Shown one piece after another: positions 10,652-18,511 of a stretch of DNA of 64,000 nucleotides (positions within the stretch are counted from its first letter, which is position 1; every line of letters begins with the position of its first letter). The DNA is from Pseudomonas sp. HOU2. Lineage in GTDB: Bacteria > Pseudomonadota > Gammaproteobacteria > Pseudomonadales > Pseudomonadaceae. Both the position numbers and the translations under genes were made by a program. The DNA lies in the NCBI RefSeq assembly GCF_040729435.1, contig NZ_CP160398.1, forward strand, positions 2,542,001 to 2,606,000. Reading direction: 5' to 3'. The notes beneath the pieces are model-generated. The model saw only the letters and a program-made list of their open reading frames with translations. It made no database searches and was not told the DNA's origin.

Positions 10652-11922
10652 GCAGCGCACCGCTGGAGAAATCCGCCGTGGAACCGATCAGCATCAACCC
10701 GCCGGTGCGCGAGCCCGGACATGTCGATGTCGAGTACAACTGGCAGGGCAACAACCGCATCGAGTTGCTGGAAAACGGCGAGGAATATTTCCCCCGGGTG
10801 TTCGACGCCATGCGTGCGGCGAAGAGTGAAATTCTGCTGGAAACCTTCATCGTTTTCGAAGACAAGGTTGGCGCCGAGTTGCAACAGATCCTGATCGACG
10901 CCGCCCGGCGTGGCGTGCGCACCACCGTCAGCCTCGACGGTTTTGGTTGCGGCGAGTTGACCACCGGTTATCTCGCGGCACTGAGCGAAGCGGGCGTGCA
11001 TCTGCAGATGTTTGACCCGGCGCCCAAGCACCTGGGCATTCGCACCAACTGGTTCCGCCGCCTGCACCGCAAGATCGTGGTGGTCGACGGACTGATCGCG
11101 TTCATTGGCGGGATCAACTTCTCCGGCGATCACCTGGCCGATTTCGGCCCCGAGGCGAAACAGGATTATGCGGTGCAGATTCAGGGGCCGGCGGTCGCCG
11201 ACATCCATCACTTCGCCCTGCTGCAAAGTGGTCGGCCGGGACGTGCGCGGTTCTGGTGGCAACGTCGCCGCCAGCGCCGGGCGGACATGGCGTTCAATGA
11301 GCACGACGGTCAGGTGCGTCTGGTGTTTCGCGACAACGATCAGCATCACACCGACATCGAAGATGTGTATTTGCACGCATTGCGCCAGGCCAAACGCCGG
11401 GTGGTGATCGCCAACGCCTATTTCTTCCCCGGCTACCGCCTGCTGCGCGAGATTCGCAACGCCGCGCGCCGTGGCGTCGAGGTGCGACTGATCCTGCAAG
11501 GTCAGCCAGACATGCTGGTGGCCAAACTCGCGGCGCGCATGACCTACGACTACCTGCTCAAGGCCGGGGTGCAGATCCACGAATATTGCCAGCGCCCGCT
11601 GCACGGCAAAGTCGCCCTGGTGGATGATGAATGGAGCACCGTTGGCTCGAGCAATCTCGACCCGCTGAGCCTGTCGCTGAACCTGGAAGCCAACGTGTTG
11701 ATCCGTGACCGTGCGTTCAATCAGCACTTGTACCAGCGCCTCGAAGACCTGAGCCAGAACCACTGCAAGGCGATGGACGCCAGCATGTCCCCGCGAGGAC
11801 GGATCTGGCACATGACCGTAGGGTTTCTGGTGTTTCACTTCCTGCGGCATTTCCCGTCGATGGCCGGTTGGTTGCCGGCGCACAAACCGCGGCTCAAGCC
11901 GTTTCGGGGGCGCACGTCATGA
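10648..11922 (+). CDS. clsB: Cardiolipin synthase ClsB-like, phospholipase D family
   Basis: This 424-residue phospholipase D superfamily enzyme carries two HKD motifs: His140, Lys142 and Asp147 in HRKIVVVDG, and His319, Lys321 and Asp326 in HGKVALVDD. The downstream NFSG and SSNLDPLS signatures are present. E. coli ClsB makes cardiolipin from phosphatidylglycerol at the inner membrane and can also make phosphatidylglycerol from phosphatidylethanolamine. There is no N-terminal membrane anchor, as in ClsB and unlike ClsA. The frame extends upstream to 10600, but the ATG at 10648 forms the ATGA overlap with the ybhP-like stop and is the better start. Confidence 0.92.
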   Translation: MSSAPLEKSAVEPISINPPVREPGHVDVEYNWQGNNRIELLENGEEYFPRVFDAMRAAKSEILLETFIVFEDKVGAELQQILIDAARRGVRTTVSLDGFGCGELTTGYLAALSEAGVHLQMFDPAPKHLGIRTNWFRRLHRKIVVVDGLIAFIGGINFSGDHLADFGPEAKQDYAVQIQGPAVADIHHFALLQSGRPGRARFWWQRRRQRRADMAFNEHDGQVRLVFRDNDQHHTDIEDVYLHALRQAKRRVVIANAYFFPGYRLLREIRNAARRGVEVRLILQGQPDMLVAKLAARMTYDYLLKAGVQIHEYCQRPLHGKVALVDDEWSTVGSSNLDPLSLSLNLEANVLIRDRAFNQHLYQRLEDLSQNHCKAMDASMSPRGRIWHMTVGFLVFHFLRHFPSMAGWLPAHKPRLKPFRGRTS

Positions 11923-12893
11923 GCCATTCCCATGCGCAATCGGCGCCCGCCGCGCACTCTCGATGGAGTCGCTGGAAACGCCCGCTGACCCTGCTGTTCT
12001 TCCTCGCGCTGATCGTGTTGCTGACGATGTTCGCCACCCGTATCGAATGGGCGGAAGTCCTGCAAACCCTGGCCGACTTCAAGGTGCGCACGCTGATCAT
12101 TGCCGCCAGCCTGACCCTGCTGAGTTTTCTCACCTACGCCAGTTTCGACCTGATCGGCCGCACCTACATTCGTCAGGACCTTACCTGGAAACAGATCCTG
12201 CCGGTGGGGATCATCAGTTATGCGTTCAACCTCAATCTCAGCGCCTGGGTCGGCGGGATCGCCATGCGCTATCGGCTGTATTCGCGCCTGGGGGTGAGCA
12301 AAAGCAACATCGCCAAGATCCTCGGTCTGAGCCTGGCGACAAACTGGTTCGGCTACATGACGATTGCCGGCGTGGTGTTCAGCAGCGGCCTGGTGAGCAT
12401 GCCGCCGGGCTGGAAAATCAGCAGCGCCGCGTTGCAAGGCATCGGCGTGCTGTTGCTGCTGTTGAGTGCCGGTTACCTCGCCGCGTGCCAGTTCTCGAAG
12501 CGCCGCGAGTGGTCGATTCGCGGGGTGGAAATCAACCTGCCATCCCTGCGCATGGCCGTCCTGCAATTGCTGCTCGGTGCGCTGAACTGGTCGCTGATGG
12601 CAGCGGTGATTTTCACGTTGCTGCCGGGCAAACTGGATTACCCGCTGGTGCTCGGCGTGCTGTTGATCAGTGCGATTGCCGGGGTCATCACGCATATCCC
12701 GGCGGGACTCGGCGTGCTGGAAGCGGTGTTTGTCGCGCTGCTGCAACACGAAGCTTCACGCGGGAGTCTGGTGGCCGGGTTGCTGGCGTATCGGGCGATT
12801 TATTTTCTGCTGCCGTTGTTGATTACGGTGGTGATGTATCTGTTGGTGGAGGCCAAGGCCAAAGCGTTGCGGATCGAGAAGAAACCCGGATGA
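11919..12893 (+). CDS. ybhN: YbhN-like integral membrane protein (LPG synthase transmembrane family)
   Basis: This 324-residue polytopic protein belongs to the UPF0104 / lysylphosphatidylglycerol-synthase transmembrane domain family. It has about eight hydrophobic helices and no soluble aminoacyltransferase domain, so it would flip or handle lipid rather than aminoacylate it. Conserved segments include YAFNLNLSAWVGGIAMRYRLY, AGVITHIPAGLGVLEAVF and LLAYRAIYFLLP. Its start overlaps the clsB stop (ATGA); longer frames back to 11868 run into clsB and are rejected. The ybhP-clsB-ybhN order is the same as in E. coli. It is the last gene of the operon and is followed by a REP pair. Confidence 0.9.
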   Translation: MSHSHAQSAPAAHSRWSRWKRPLTLLFFLALIVLLTMFATRIEWAEVLQTLADFKVRTLIIAASLTLLSFLTYASFDLIGRTYIRQDLTWKQILPVGIISYAFNLNLSAWVGGIAMRYRLYSRLGVSKSNIAKILGLSLATNWFGYMTIAGVVFSSGLVSMPPGWKISSAALQGIGVLLLLLSAGYLAACQFSKRREWSIRGVEINLPSLRMAVLQLLLGALNWSLMAAVIFTLLPGKLDYPLVLGVLLISAIAGVITHIPAGLGVLEAVFVALLQHEASRGSLVAGLLAYRAIYFLLPLLITVVMYLLVEAKAKALRIEKKPG

Positions 12894-12902
12894 ACCCGTT
12901 TT

Positions 12903-13038
12903 TGTGGCGAGGGAGCTTGCTCCCGCTCGGCTGCGCAGCAGTCGTAATACCGGCGACCTCGTTCTCCTTCAGAATCGAAGGTGAAAGGTATCCTGGCCTC
13001 TTCGCAGCCCAACGGGAGCAAGCTCCCTCGCCACAGGG
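12903..13038. repeat. REP pair, GTGGCGAGGGAGCTTGCTCCC family
   Basis: Inverted copies of GTGGCGAGGGAGCTTGCTCC lie at about 12903-12927 and 13012-13034, separated by about 85 bases. They lie between the convergent ybhN and hydrolase genes. The family core GGGAGCTTGCTCCC is itself palindromic. Confidence 0.85.
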
Positions 13039-13046
13039 GGATGTGC

Positions 13047-13805
13047 TCAGCCGGACTGAATAATGCTCAAGCGCTCACCGACCACCATCTCGGTAATCCA
13101 GTCCACCAGAATCGAGGTGTAGGCCTGCTGCGAAACCGGCTCGCTCAAGGCATGGTCAGCGCCGTCGATAATCCGGTGGGTCAGCGAATGCGTCTGCTGA
13201 CACGCAGCGCGATAACTCATGATCGTTGCGTGGGGCACGTAGTCATCAGTTTCCGATTCCACCAGCAACACATCCCCGGTGAATTGCGAACAGGCGTGCA
13301 GCGCACGATTGTTGTCGGCACGGACCAACGTCGCTCGATAGTCGCGCAGGTCAGCCTTGTCCAGATCACGCTTGGGTGTGTGCCATTGCTCATCGCGATA
13401 CAGCGCCGGCACCCGCAACGCCAGCCAGCGCACCGGACGCAACGAGGTGAGGATCGAAGCCAGGTAACCGCCATAACTGGTGCCAACCACCGCAATCGCC
13501 GAGGTATCGAGCGCCGGATGCGCCAGCAGGCGATCGTAGGCGGCGAGCAAGTCGCGCAGGTTGTCCTCGCGCGTGACCCGGGTCAGCGGAATGCCGGTAC
13601 CACCGGTGTGACCGCGCAAGTCGAAGGTCAGGCAGACACAACCCAGACCGGCGATGCCCTTGGCACGCTCGAGGTCGCGCTCCTGGCTGCCACCCCAACC
13701 ATGCACAAACAATACGCCCGGGACTTTCGATTTGGGACTGAGAAACGTCCCGCTCATCTGTTCGTCATCAATGTCGATCTGAATGCTTTCGCTTCTAGCC
13801 GTCAT
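13047..13805 (-). CDS. Alpha/beta hydrolase
   Basis: This 252-residue alpha/beta-hydrolase-fold protein has a complete likely triad: the nucleophile Ser in the elbow GTSYGGY, Asp in ESETDDYVPH and His in DGADHALSE. The oxyanion-hole segment is GVLFVHGWGGSQ. It resembles the dienelactone-hydrolase/acyl-peptidase-like serine hydrolases; the substrate is unknown. There is no signal peptide. Its start lies 11 bases inside the end of the upstream DUF3182 gene, so the two are almost certainly co-transcribed and coupled. It is convergent with the ybhN operon. Confidence 0.88.
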   Translation of the reverse strand: MTARSESIQIDIDDEQMSGTFLSPKSKVPGVLFVHGWGGSQERDLERAKGIAGLGCVCLTFDLRGHTGGTGIPLTRVTREDNLRDLLAAYDRLLAHPALDTSAIAVVGTSYGGYLASILTSLRPVRWLALRVPALYRDEQWHTPKRDLDKADLRDYRATLVRADNNRALHACSQFTGDVLLVESETDDYVPHATIMSYRAACQQTHSLTHRIIDGADHALSEPVSQQAYTSILVDWITEMVVGERLSIIQSG

Positions 13806-14904
13806 AGGATTTGACCGTTACGTATTTGAGAAGAAAGTCGCTGTTCTCCGCTGGCCCGCGATAGATTTCGATGGCGTCGGGCGGCAGGGTTTGATCGTTG
13901 TAGGTTTCCACCGTCGACACGCGGATCGCGGGCATCTGCGGATCATTGACGAAGCTTTGCAGCGCGGCCAGTTCAGCGCTGCTGGCACCGCCCATGCGCC
14001 AGGATTGTTCGAGCACCCCGCTACGGGGCTTGCCATTGCTGTCCAGACCTTGGGCAATGTCGTAGTTGCGCCGCGAGGCGTAGAAACCCGGATAGGCCTC
14101 ATCCGCCGCCCGGTCGAAAATCTGCGCCTGCTTGATGGCCAGTCGCACGGCGTCCGGCAAGTCCAGCGCCAGCAGATCTTCGTAGCCGCCCTGCACGACC
14201 AACAGATTCGAACCACCATAGACGTCTTCGCCATGGGCATCTCTGGTCAAGTATTGATCACCGCAGTAGCTCAGCACTTTGTCGCCGATGAATGACTGGC
14301 CAACGCTGTGGGTGAAGACCTTGCTCAAGTCCTGTTCGAGCACCACGCCATCGCGAAACAACGTTTTCGCGTCTGCACGGGCCAGTACTTCATCGAACCT
14401 GTCGAGGCTGTTGATAACTTCCTGGCCACGACCAGCGCAAGCGTGAATCGGCTTCAGGCGGATCGGCCCGCTGTACAGCAAATGCTCGGCGGCGGGCCGC
14501 GCATCTTCCAAGGCAAACACGGTCAAGCCATCAAGCACCACATCGCGCACGCGCTCGGAAAACAGCGGCGCCCAGCCTTGTGGCGCGTGAGCCAGATGAC
14601 TGCGCAAGCCGTGGCTGATGGCTTTGGTGCAAATGAAATCGTGTTCGACGTACCCGCCCCATAAATCGCCCGGGCCTTTGATACCCAGATTGCGCGCGCT
14701 GGCCGGGCCAACAATGGTCTGGGTCGGCAGCCAATACAAATCGCGACCGCGATGCTTCTGCGGGTCAAAACTTCCGCCGAAGTTGAGTCCCAGAATCTGC
14801 GCCAGCCAGCGGGCAAGTGCCTTGTTGGTCTGCACTTCATGTTGCGGCGCCCCGGCCCGAACCGAATGGGCGACGACCACTTTCCTGCTCGACGTCGGGG
14901 TCAT
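13795..14904 (-). CDS. DUF3182 family protein
   Basis: I recognise this 369-residue protein as DUF3182, a family of unknown function common in Pseudomonas and relatives. The start at 14904 (MTPTSSRKVVVAHSVRAGAP) has GAAGGGGG upstream; the frame runs on to 14994 but the extra residues look non-coding. The middle part, with GPIRLKPIHACAGRGQEVI and then GVVLEQDLSKVFTHSVGQ, has the rhythm of an ATP-grasp fold (a basic residue and glycine loop, then a Glu-bearing strand), but this is an impression only. The gene overlaps the downstream hydrolase by 11 bases. No membrane segment or signal peptide is seen. Confidence 0.82.
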   Translation of the reverse strand: MTPTSSRKVVVAHSVRAGAPQHEVQTNKALARWLAQILGLNFGGSFDPQKHRGRDLYWLPTQTIVGPASARNLGIKGPGDLWGGYVEHDFICTKAISHGLRSHLAHAPQGWAPLFSERVRDVVLDGLTVFALEDARPAAEHLLYSGPIRLKPIHACAGRGQEVINSLDRFDEVLARADAKTLFRDGVVLEQDLSKVFTHSVGQSFIGDKVLSYCGDQYLTRDAHGEDVYGGSNLLVVQGGYEDLLALDLPDAVRLAIKQAQIFDRAADEAYPGFYASRRNYDIAQGLDSNGKPRSGVLEQSWRMGGASSAELAALQSFVNDPQMPAIRVSTVETYNDQTLPPDAIEIYRGPAENSDFLLKYVTVKSYDG

Positions 14905-15085
14905 GCGTCCCCCTTCAAGCCAATTGATGAATGTAATGAGAGAAGTGCAGAGATCAGGCCAATCGCTTGGCAACGGGAATGCCGAATGAATCAATCGCTT
15001 GGAACCAGCATGGTGGCATCAGGCCTGTTTCAATCTGCACGACTGCCAGGGAATCCGCGGCAATTTGCACGAAACGGAACGCCGG

Positions 15086-15820
15086 TTACTGCCGACTGAC
15101 TTCCTTCCAGATGGCATCGAACATGACACAACGTTTGAGGATAGCCTGACGCCCGATTTGAATCGCAAGCCGCTTGGCCTCAGGAGTCTGATGAGTCAGT
15201 CGTTGCAGAATTCCCAGCATGGTAATCGCGTGATCTTCATCCTCTTCGATATGCAAGCGAAAGAACTCCAGGCCTTCCTCACTGACATTCAGTCCCTCCA
15301 GTGCGAGCAGAATCGGTTTGTAAATCAGTGGCACAATGGCTTCGGCTCCCAGGCAGAGCGCTGCGAGGCCCTCGACAGGATTTTCACTGCGGCAAAGCTG
15401 CAGGATGCATCGGGTAAAATCCACGGTCTGAGGTAAAGGCGATTCAGCCAAGGGATGGGTGCCCAGGATCCGCAGCGACCTTTGAAACAGCTCGGCATGC
15501 GTGAGCTTGTTATCACCATCTATGCCCATTTCCTCTTGCATGTTTTCCAAAAGCAATTTGATGTCGCCAAGGGACTCGAGGCGATTGAGGATTGCGCACA
15601 GAAAACGGGTAAAGTTTCGCGAGTAGTAATGATGCTGAATCAGAAAGTACCGCATCCCCCTCAGGGAAACATGGCCGTTTTGCATTGCTCGCAACAGCTC
15701 ATGATTAACCAATCCTTCTAACGCATCAGTGTCCAGCCATTCGTCCCACAATGTGCCTCCGGCCCTGAATTCAATAACCTTTGCCACATTGCCGTCATTC
15801 AACTCTTTGTCTTGTTCCAA
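15086..15820 (-). CDS. Heme-oxygenase-like diiron oxygenase (HDO) family protein
   Basis: This 244-residue, mainly helical protein matches the iron-containing redox enzyme / PqqC-TenA-like group. Candidate diiron ligands are Glu96 or Glu97 (MQEEMG), His108 (LTHAEL), Glu160 (GAEAIVP) and the triad His190, Asp194 and His197 in HIEEDEDH. That H-x3-D-x2-H spacing is the one described for diiron members such as SznF and UndA. Such enzymes catalyse N-oxygenation, C-C cleavage or oxidative rearrangement of small substrates. The start is TTG at 15820 with AAAGGA at suitable spacing. It is the last gene of the micro-ORF/E1/MFS cassette, 90 bases after the MFS gene, and is probably a tailoring enzyme. 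Confidence 0.8.
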   Translation of the reverse strand: MEQDKELNDGNVAKVIEFRAGGTLWDEWLDTDALEGLVNHELLRAMQNGHVSLRGMRYFLIQHHYYSRNFTRFLCAILNRLESLGDIKLLLENMQEEMGIDGDNKLTHAELFQRSLRILGTHPLAESPLPQTVDFTRCILQLCRSENPVEGLAALCLGAEAIVPLIYKPILLALEGLNVSEEGLEFFRLHIEEDEDHAITMLGILQRLTHQTPEAKRLAIQIGRQAILKRCVMFDAIWKEVSRQ

Positions 15821-15910
15821 CTTTAAATTCCTTTAACTATTATCAGCCATCCAGCCGATCGCAACTTTCCAGTTATTCCGAAAACCCTGGCAAACCTACA
15901 AGAGCCGTAT

Positions 15911-17104
15911 TCATCGTGAGTCGCTGCAAATGACGCGGGGCTCAGACCTGGCCAGAAAATAAGCGCATAGAGAGGCGAAAATGATGCAGAGACCGCCTGA
16001 CGCAAGAAGCAGAGCGCTGCTTGAGAAATGCAGTAACAGCCATCCACTCAGCAGGCTCGCCGGCGGAATCGCGAGGTAGGCAATGAGCCGTGTAACTCCG
16101 ACCGTTCGCCCAAGAATGATTTGCGGAACCACCTGCTGGCGATAGGTGAAAAAAGCGATGACCACCACGGATTGGCAAGCGGTAGAAAGCGCCCACAGTG
16201 CCGAAAGTGACCATGGATCGGCGGCCATCGCCCCCATCAGGGTGAACACCCCAGCCAGCAAGCAGCTTCGACGGATGAGAATGCCGGCCGGGTATCTCTT
16301 CACCAGAAACGCCCCCACAGCTGATCCGGCGACGGCACCTGCACCAATGAGCCCGTAGTAATAGCCGACATCACTCAATGGCACGGCCAGTAGCGTGGTG
16401 TAGACATAGACAAGGCTTGCACCGATCAAGGCAAAACCGAAATTGCAGAAAAAGAACAGCATGACGAACGAACGCAGTTCTCGATGCTGGATGACATACA
16501 GCAATCCGGCTTTGATTTCCGTGAACACCCGCGTCGTGGCGGGCGGAGGCTTACCCAGCTCTTTCAGCAAGAAGCAAAGCGGCAGGGATAGCGTAAATCC
16601 GACAATGCTGCCAATCAGCAACTGCTCCTTGGTACTGACGGCGAGCAAGGCCGCAACACCGATTGGCGCAACGATGCGAATGATGTTGTCACTGGCGTTG
16701 ACGATCGCATTGAACCGATGAAGTTTGGGGCCTTCAATCAGCGCTGGCGCGATACTCTGGAAAACCGGGTGGTGAGTGGCACCGACGCTTGCCAGCAGAA
16801 AGCTCAGCAATAACAGGGTGATACTCAAGCTGTTCCCGGACAGCGTACTCACAGCAGCATATATAAGGCAGCCGGTGACGATGTTGATCAGATCACCACC
16901 GATCAGAAAACGCCGTTTGCTGTAGCGATCACTCCACACACCGGCGAAGGGCGTGACCAGTATGTAGGGCGCCATCGCGGCGAAAAAAGCCAGCGACGTC
17001 CAGACTGGGGAGCCGGTCTGCTCATAAACATAAAGCGGGATCAGAAACGCGATGGCCCATGAACAGATGGACGTGATGGCATAGGACGCCAGGAGTTTGA
17101 ACAT
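15911..17104 (-). CDS. MFS exporter of the peptide cassette
   Basis: This 397-residue, twelve-helix MFS protein resembles the EntS/MFS_3 type. The loop between helices 2 and 3 reads GVWSDRYSKRRFLIGGD, the classical MFS motif A. Its ATG follows the E1 stop codon (TAG) with no gap, so the two are translationally coupled. In microcin C clusters an MFS protein (MccC) exports the product, and pantocin A has the transporter-like PaaC; this gene probably exports the cassette product and may give self-protection. The DNA is visibly less GC-rich than the ybhN or yjf operons nearby. Confidence 0.85.
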   Translation of the reverse strand: MFKLLASYAITSICSWAIAFLIPLYVYEQTGSPVWTSLAFFAAMAPYILVTPFAGVWSDRYSKRRFLIGGDLINIVTGCLIYAAVSTLSGNSLSITLLLLSFLLASVGATHHPVFQSIAPALIEGPKLHRFNAIVNASDNIIRIVAPIGVAALLAVSTKEQLLIGSIVGFTLSLPLCFLLKELGKPPPATTRVFTEIKAGLLYVIQHRELRSFVMLFFFCNFGFALIGASLVYVYTTLLAVPLSDVGYYYGLIGAGAVAGSAVGAFLVKRYPAGILIRRSCLLAGVFTLMGAMAADPWSLSALWALSTACQSVVVIAFFTYRQQVVPQIILGRTVGVTRLIAYLAIPPASLLSGWLLLHFSSSALLLASGGLCIIFASLCAYFLARSEPRVICSDSR

Positions 17105-18235
17105 CTAGACAGTCTCCGCCTGCCGCGACCGTTGCCCGTTCGCGAGATGTCCACACACCGTGCAGTCCGGATTCTGCTGCCAGACTTCAGCAACGCTGAC
17201 GTCCAGGTCGTCGAATGTGAATTCCTTGAGTTTGTTGGTCAATTGTGGCGGTTGGCAGCCGGTGATGATCTTGACCGTTTCGCTGACCATCATCCCAGCG
17301 GTGACGGCCACCAAAGTCACAAGAGCCGGGCCGGGATGCTCATAAGTGATGTCGTGCTGTTTGGCCAGGGTCGAAACACTGTTCACCAGGCTGCTCTTGT
17401 TACGCGCCGACGTCAGCCAGCAAGCACCGCAGCCTGAGGACCCAGGCACCACCGAATAAAACACCGAGCGGCGTACATCAAGCCCGCCTGAAATGAAGGG
17501 TACGCCCTGTTCAACGCAGGCCTCATTCAGCCAGTCGGCCATGTAGTTCGCGGGTTTATCGGCGACACAAATCACAATATCGTGACCGCGTACGATGCCG
17601 GCGACGTCTTGCGCCGACTGGAGGCGGGTTTCGTGAGCAGTAATGTCGAGGTGACTGTTGAATTCAAGCAACCTGCGCCTGGCCGTTGCAACCTTCGGCA
17701 TGCCGACGTCGGTTTCCTTGTAAAGGATCTGCCGGTTCAAATTGCTCAACTCGATCGTGTCAAAATCGAGGATCGTCAAGTGGTGGACGCCCAGCGCCAC
17801 CAGGTCGAACAGGATATGGGTGCCCAGACCGCCGCAGCCCAGTACACAGACCCTGGCCGCGCGCAGTTTTTCCTGGTGGGTGAACTTGTTCTCGCCCACA
17901 GCCGCCATCGACCCGAAGAAGTCGATGTTGCGGGAAAATCTGATGCGATCATGATCCGAAAGAGAAGTCGTTTCAAAAGCATCCGGACTCTCGACCAACC
18001 GGTATTTGATCAGATCTTGCGCGACGCTTCGGATTTCGTCCTGATCCACCCCGGGATAACGGCCTGCCACCTGGGTAATCAACGCTTCGTAGGGTGTACG
18101 GCCATCAAGTGCCCTGACGAACGCCCAGACAGCACCATGGGGATCGGGGATTTTTGCGTATTGACCGTTAAAACGCAGGACTACCTGACCATCAAGTTTG
18201 AACGGAATAATCGTCGGTTTAAGACAAAGCTTCAT
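17105..18235 (-). CDS. ThiF/MccB-like E1 adenylating enzyme with N-terminal RRE-like domain
   Basis: This 376-residue protein has two parts. Residues 1-85 look like a PqqD-type RiPP recognition element: a beta strand (VVLRFNGQYAKI) then LDGRTPYEALITQVAGRYPGV and a helix ending RLVES. Residues 95-376 are an E1/ThiF/MoeB fold with nucleotide loop GCGGLG (133-138), acidic LDFDTIELSNLNRQ (Asp157, Asp159, Arg168), Lys181, Asp226 in VADKP, and two zinc cysteine pairs, Cys269/Cys272 (CGAC) and Cys358/Cys361 (CTVC). MccB and PaaA have this architecture and adenylate a short peptide. The start at 18235 has GAGG 10 bases upstream. It lies just after a micro-ORF and a hairpin, and abuts the MFS gene. 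Confidence 0.85.
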   Translation of the reverse strand: MKLCLKPTIIPFKLDGQVVLRFNGQYAKIPDPHGAVWAFVRALDGRTPYEALITQVAGRYPGVDQDEIRSVAQDLIKYRLVESPDAFETTSLSDHDRIRFSRNIDFFGSMAAVGENKFTHQEKLRAARVCVLGCGGLGTHILFDLVALGVHHLTILDFDTIELSNLNRQILYKETDVGMPKVATARRRLLEFNSHLDITAHETRLQSAQDVAGIVRGHDIVICVADKPANYMADWLNEACVEQGVPFISGGLDVRRSVFYSVVPGSSGCGACWLTSARNKSSLVNSVSTLAKQHDITYEHPGPALVTLVAVTAGMMVSETVKIITGCQPPQLTNKLKEFTFDDLDVSVAEVWQQNPDCTVCGHLANGQRSRQAETV

Positions 18236-18271
18236 ATTCGAGCCTCGATCACTATTAAAACAATTTAGTAA

Positions 18272-18302
18272 AAGAACCAGGGCCGCGAAGGCCCCGGTTC
18301 TT
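18272..18302 (-). terminator. Intercistronic hairpin between micro-ORF and E1 gene
   Basis: On the minus-strand transcript a 13-bp stem (AAGAACCGGGGCC pairing with GGCCCTGGTTCTT, one G-U pair) closes a five-base loop, UUCGC. It is followed by UUACUAAAUU. On the other strand the G-U becomes an A-C mismatch, so the structure suits minus-strand RNA. The stem begins only 10 bases after the micro-ORF stop, within the footprint of a terminating ribosome. The U-tract is short, so partial termination or 3'-end protection is more likely than full termination. Confidence 0.75.
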
Positions 18303-18312
18303 ACTGATCAGA

Positions 18313-18360
18313 TCAGCCGATCTGAGAATCGCCAGCGGAAGATGCTTTTTCGAAAGTCAT
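18313..18360 (-). CDS. 15-residue micro-ORF, putative precursor peptide
   Basis: ATG at 18360 opens a 15-codon frame, MTFEKASSAGDSQIG, ending in TGA. A strong Shine-Dalgarno sequence (GAGGAAA) lies 5 bases upstream of the ATG, so translation is likely. It is the only small frame I found with such a site between the yjf promoter and the E1 gene. A very short peptide gene before an MccB-like enzyme is the microcin C arrangement (mccA codes for seven residues). Unlike MccA it does not end in Asn, and unlike the pantocin precursor it has no Glu-Glu-Asn motif; it ends Ile-Gly. It could instead be a regulatory leader peptide, but it has no run of like codons. The mature product is unknown. Confidence 0.6.
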   Translation of the reverse strand: MTFEKASSAGDSQIG

Positions 18361-18511
18361 AATGATTTCCTCAAAAGTTTAAGGGCCGGTGGTGAAGCTG
18401 TTTCCACCGGGGTGAAGGTGTGCACACCCCAAAACTAGAATAAGTTTTCAGTGGTTGCGAACCGAGCTTGTTTCTTAATATTACTCACACCAAATACACT
18501 TCCTACGATTT

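Noticed and set aside
15823..16047. Short minus-strand frame between the HDO and MFS genes
   Set aside because: It overlaps the MFS gene in another frame and has no ribosome-binding site or recognisable domain.
17582..18268. Plus-strand frame opposite the E1 gene (228 codons)
   Set aside because: It is antisense to a clear ThiF-family protein and shows no family features.
18313..18360. The micro-ORF as a classical amino-acid attenuator leader
   Set aside because: It has no run of a single regulated codon, and the downstream genes are not amino acid biosynthesis. It remains a weaker alternative, not the preferred reading.
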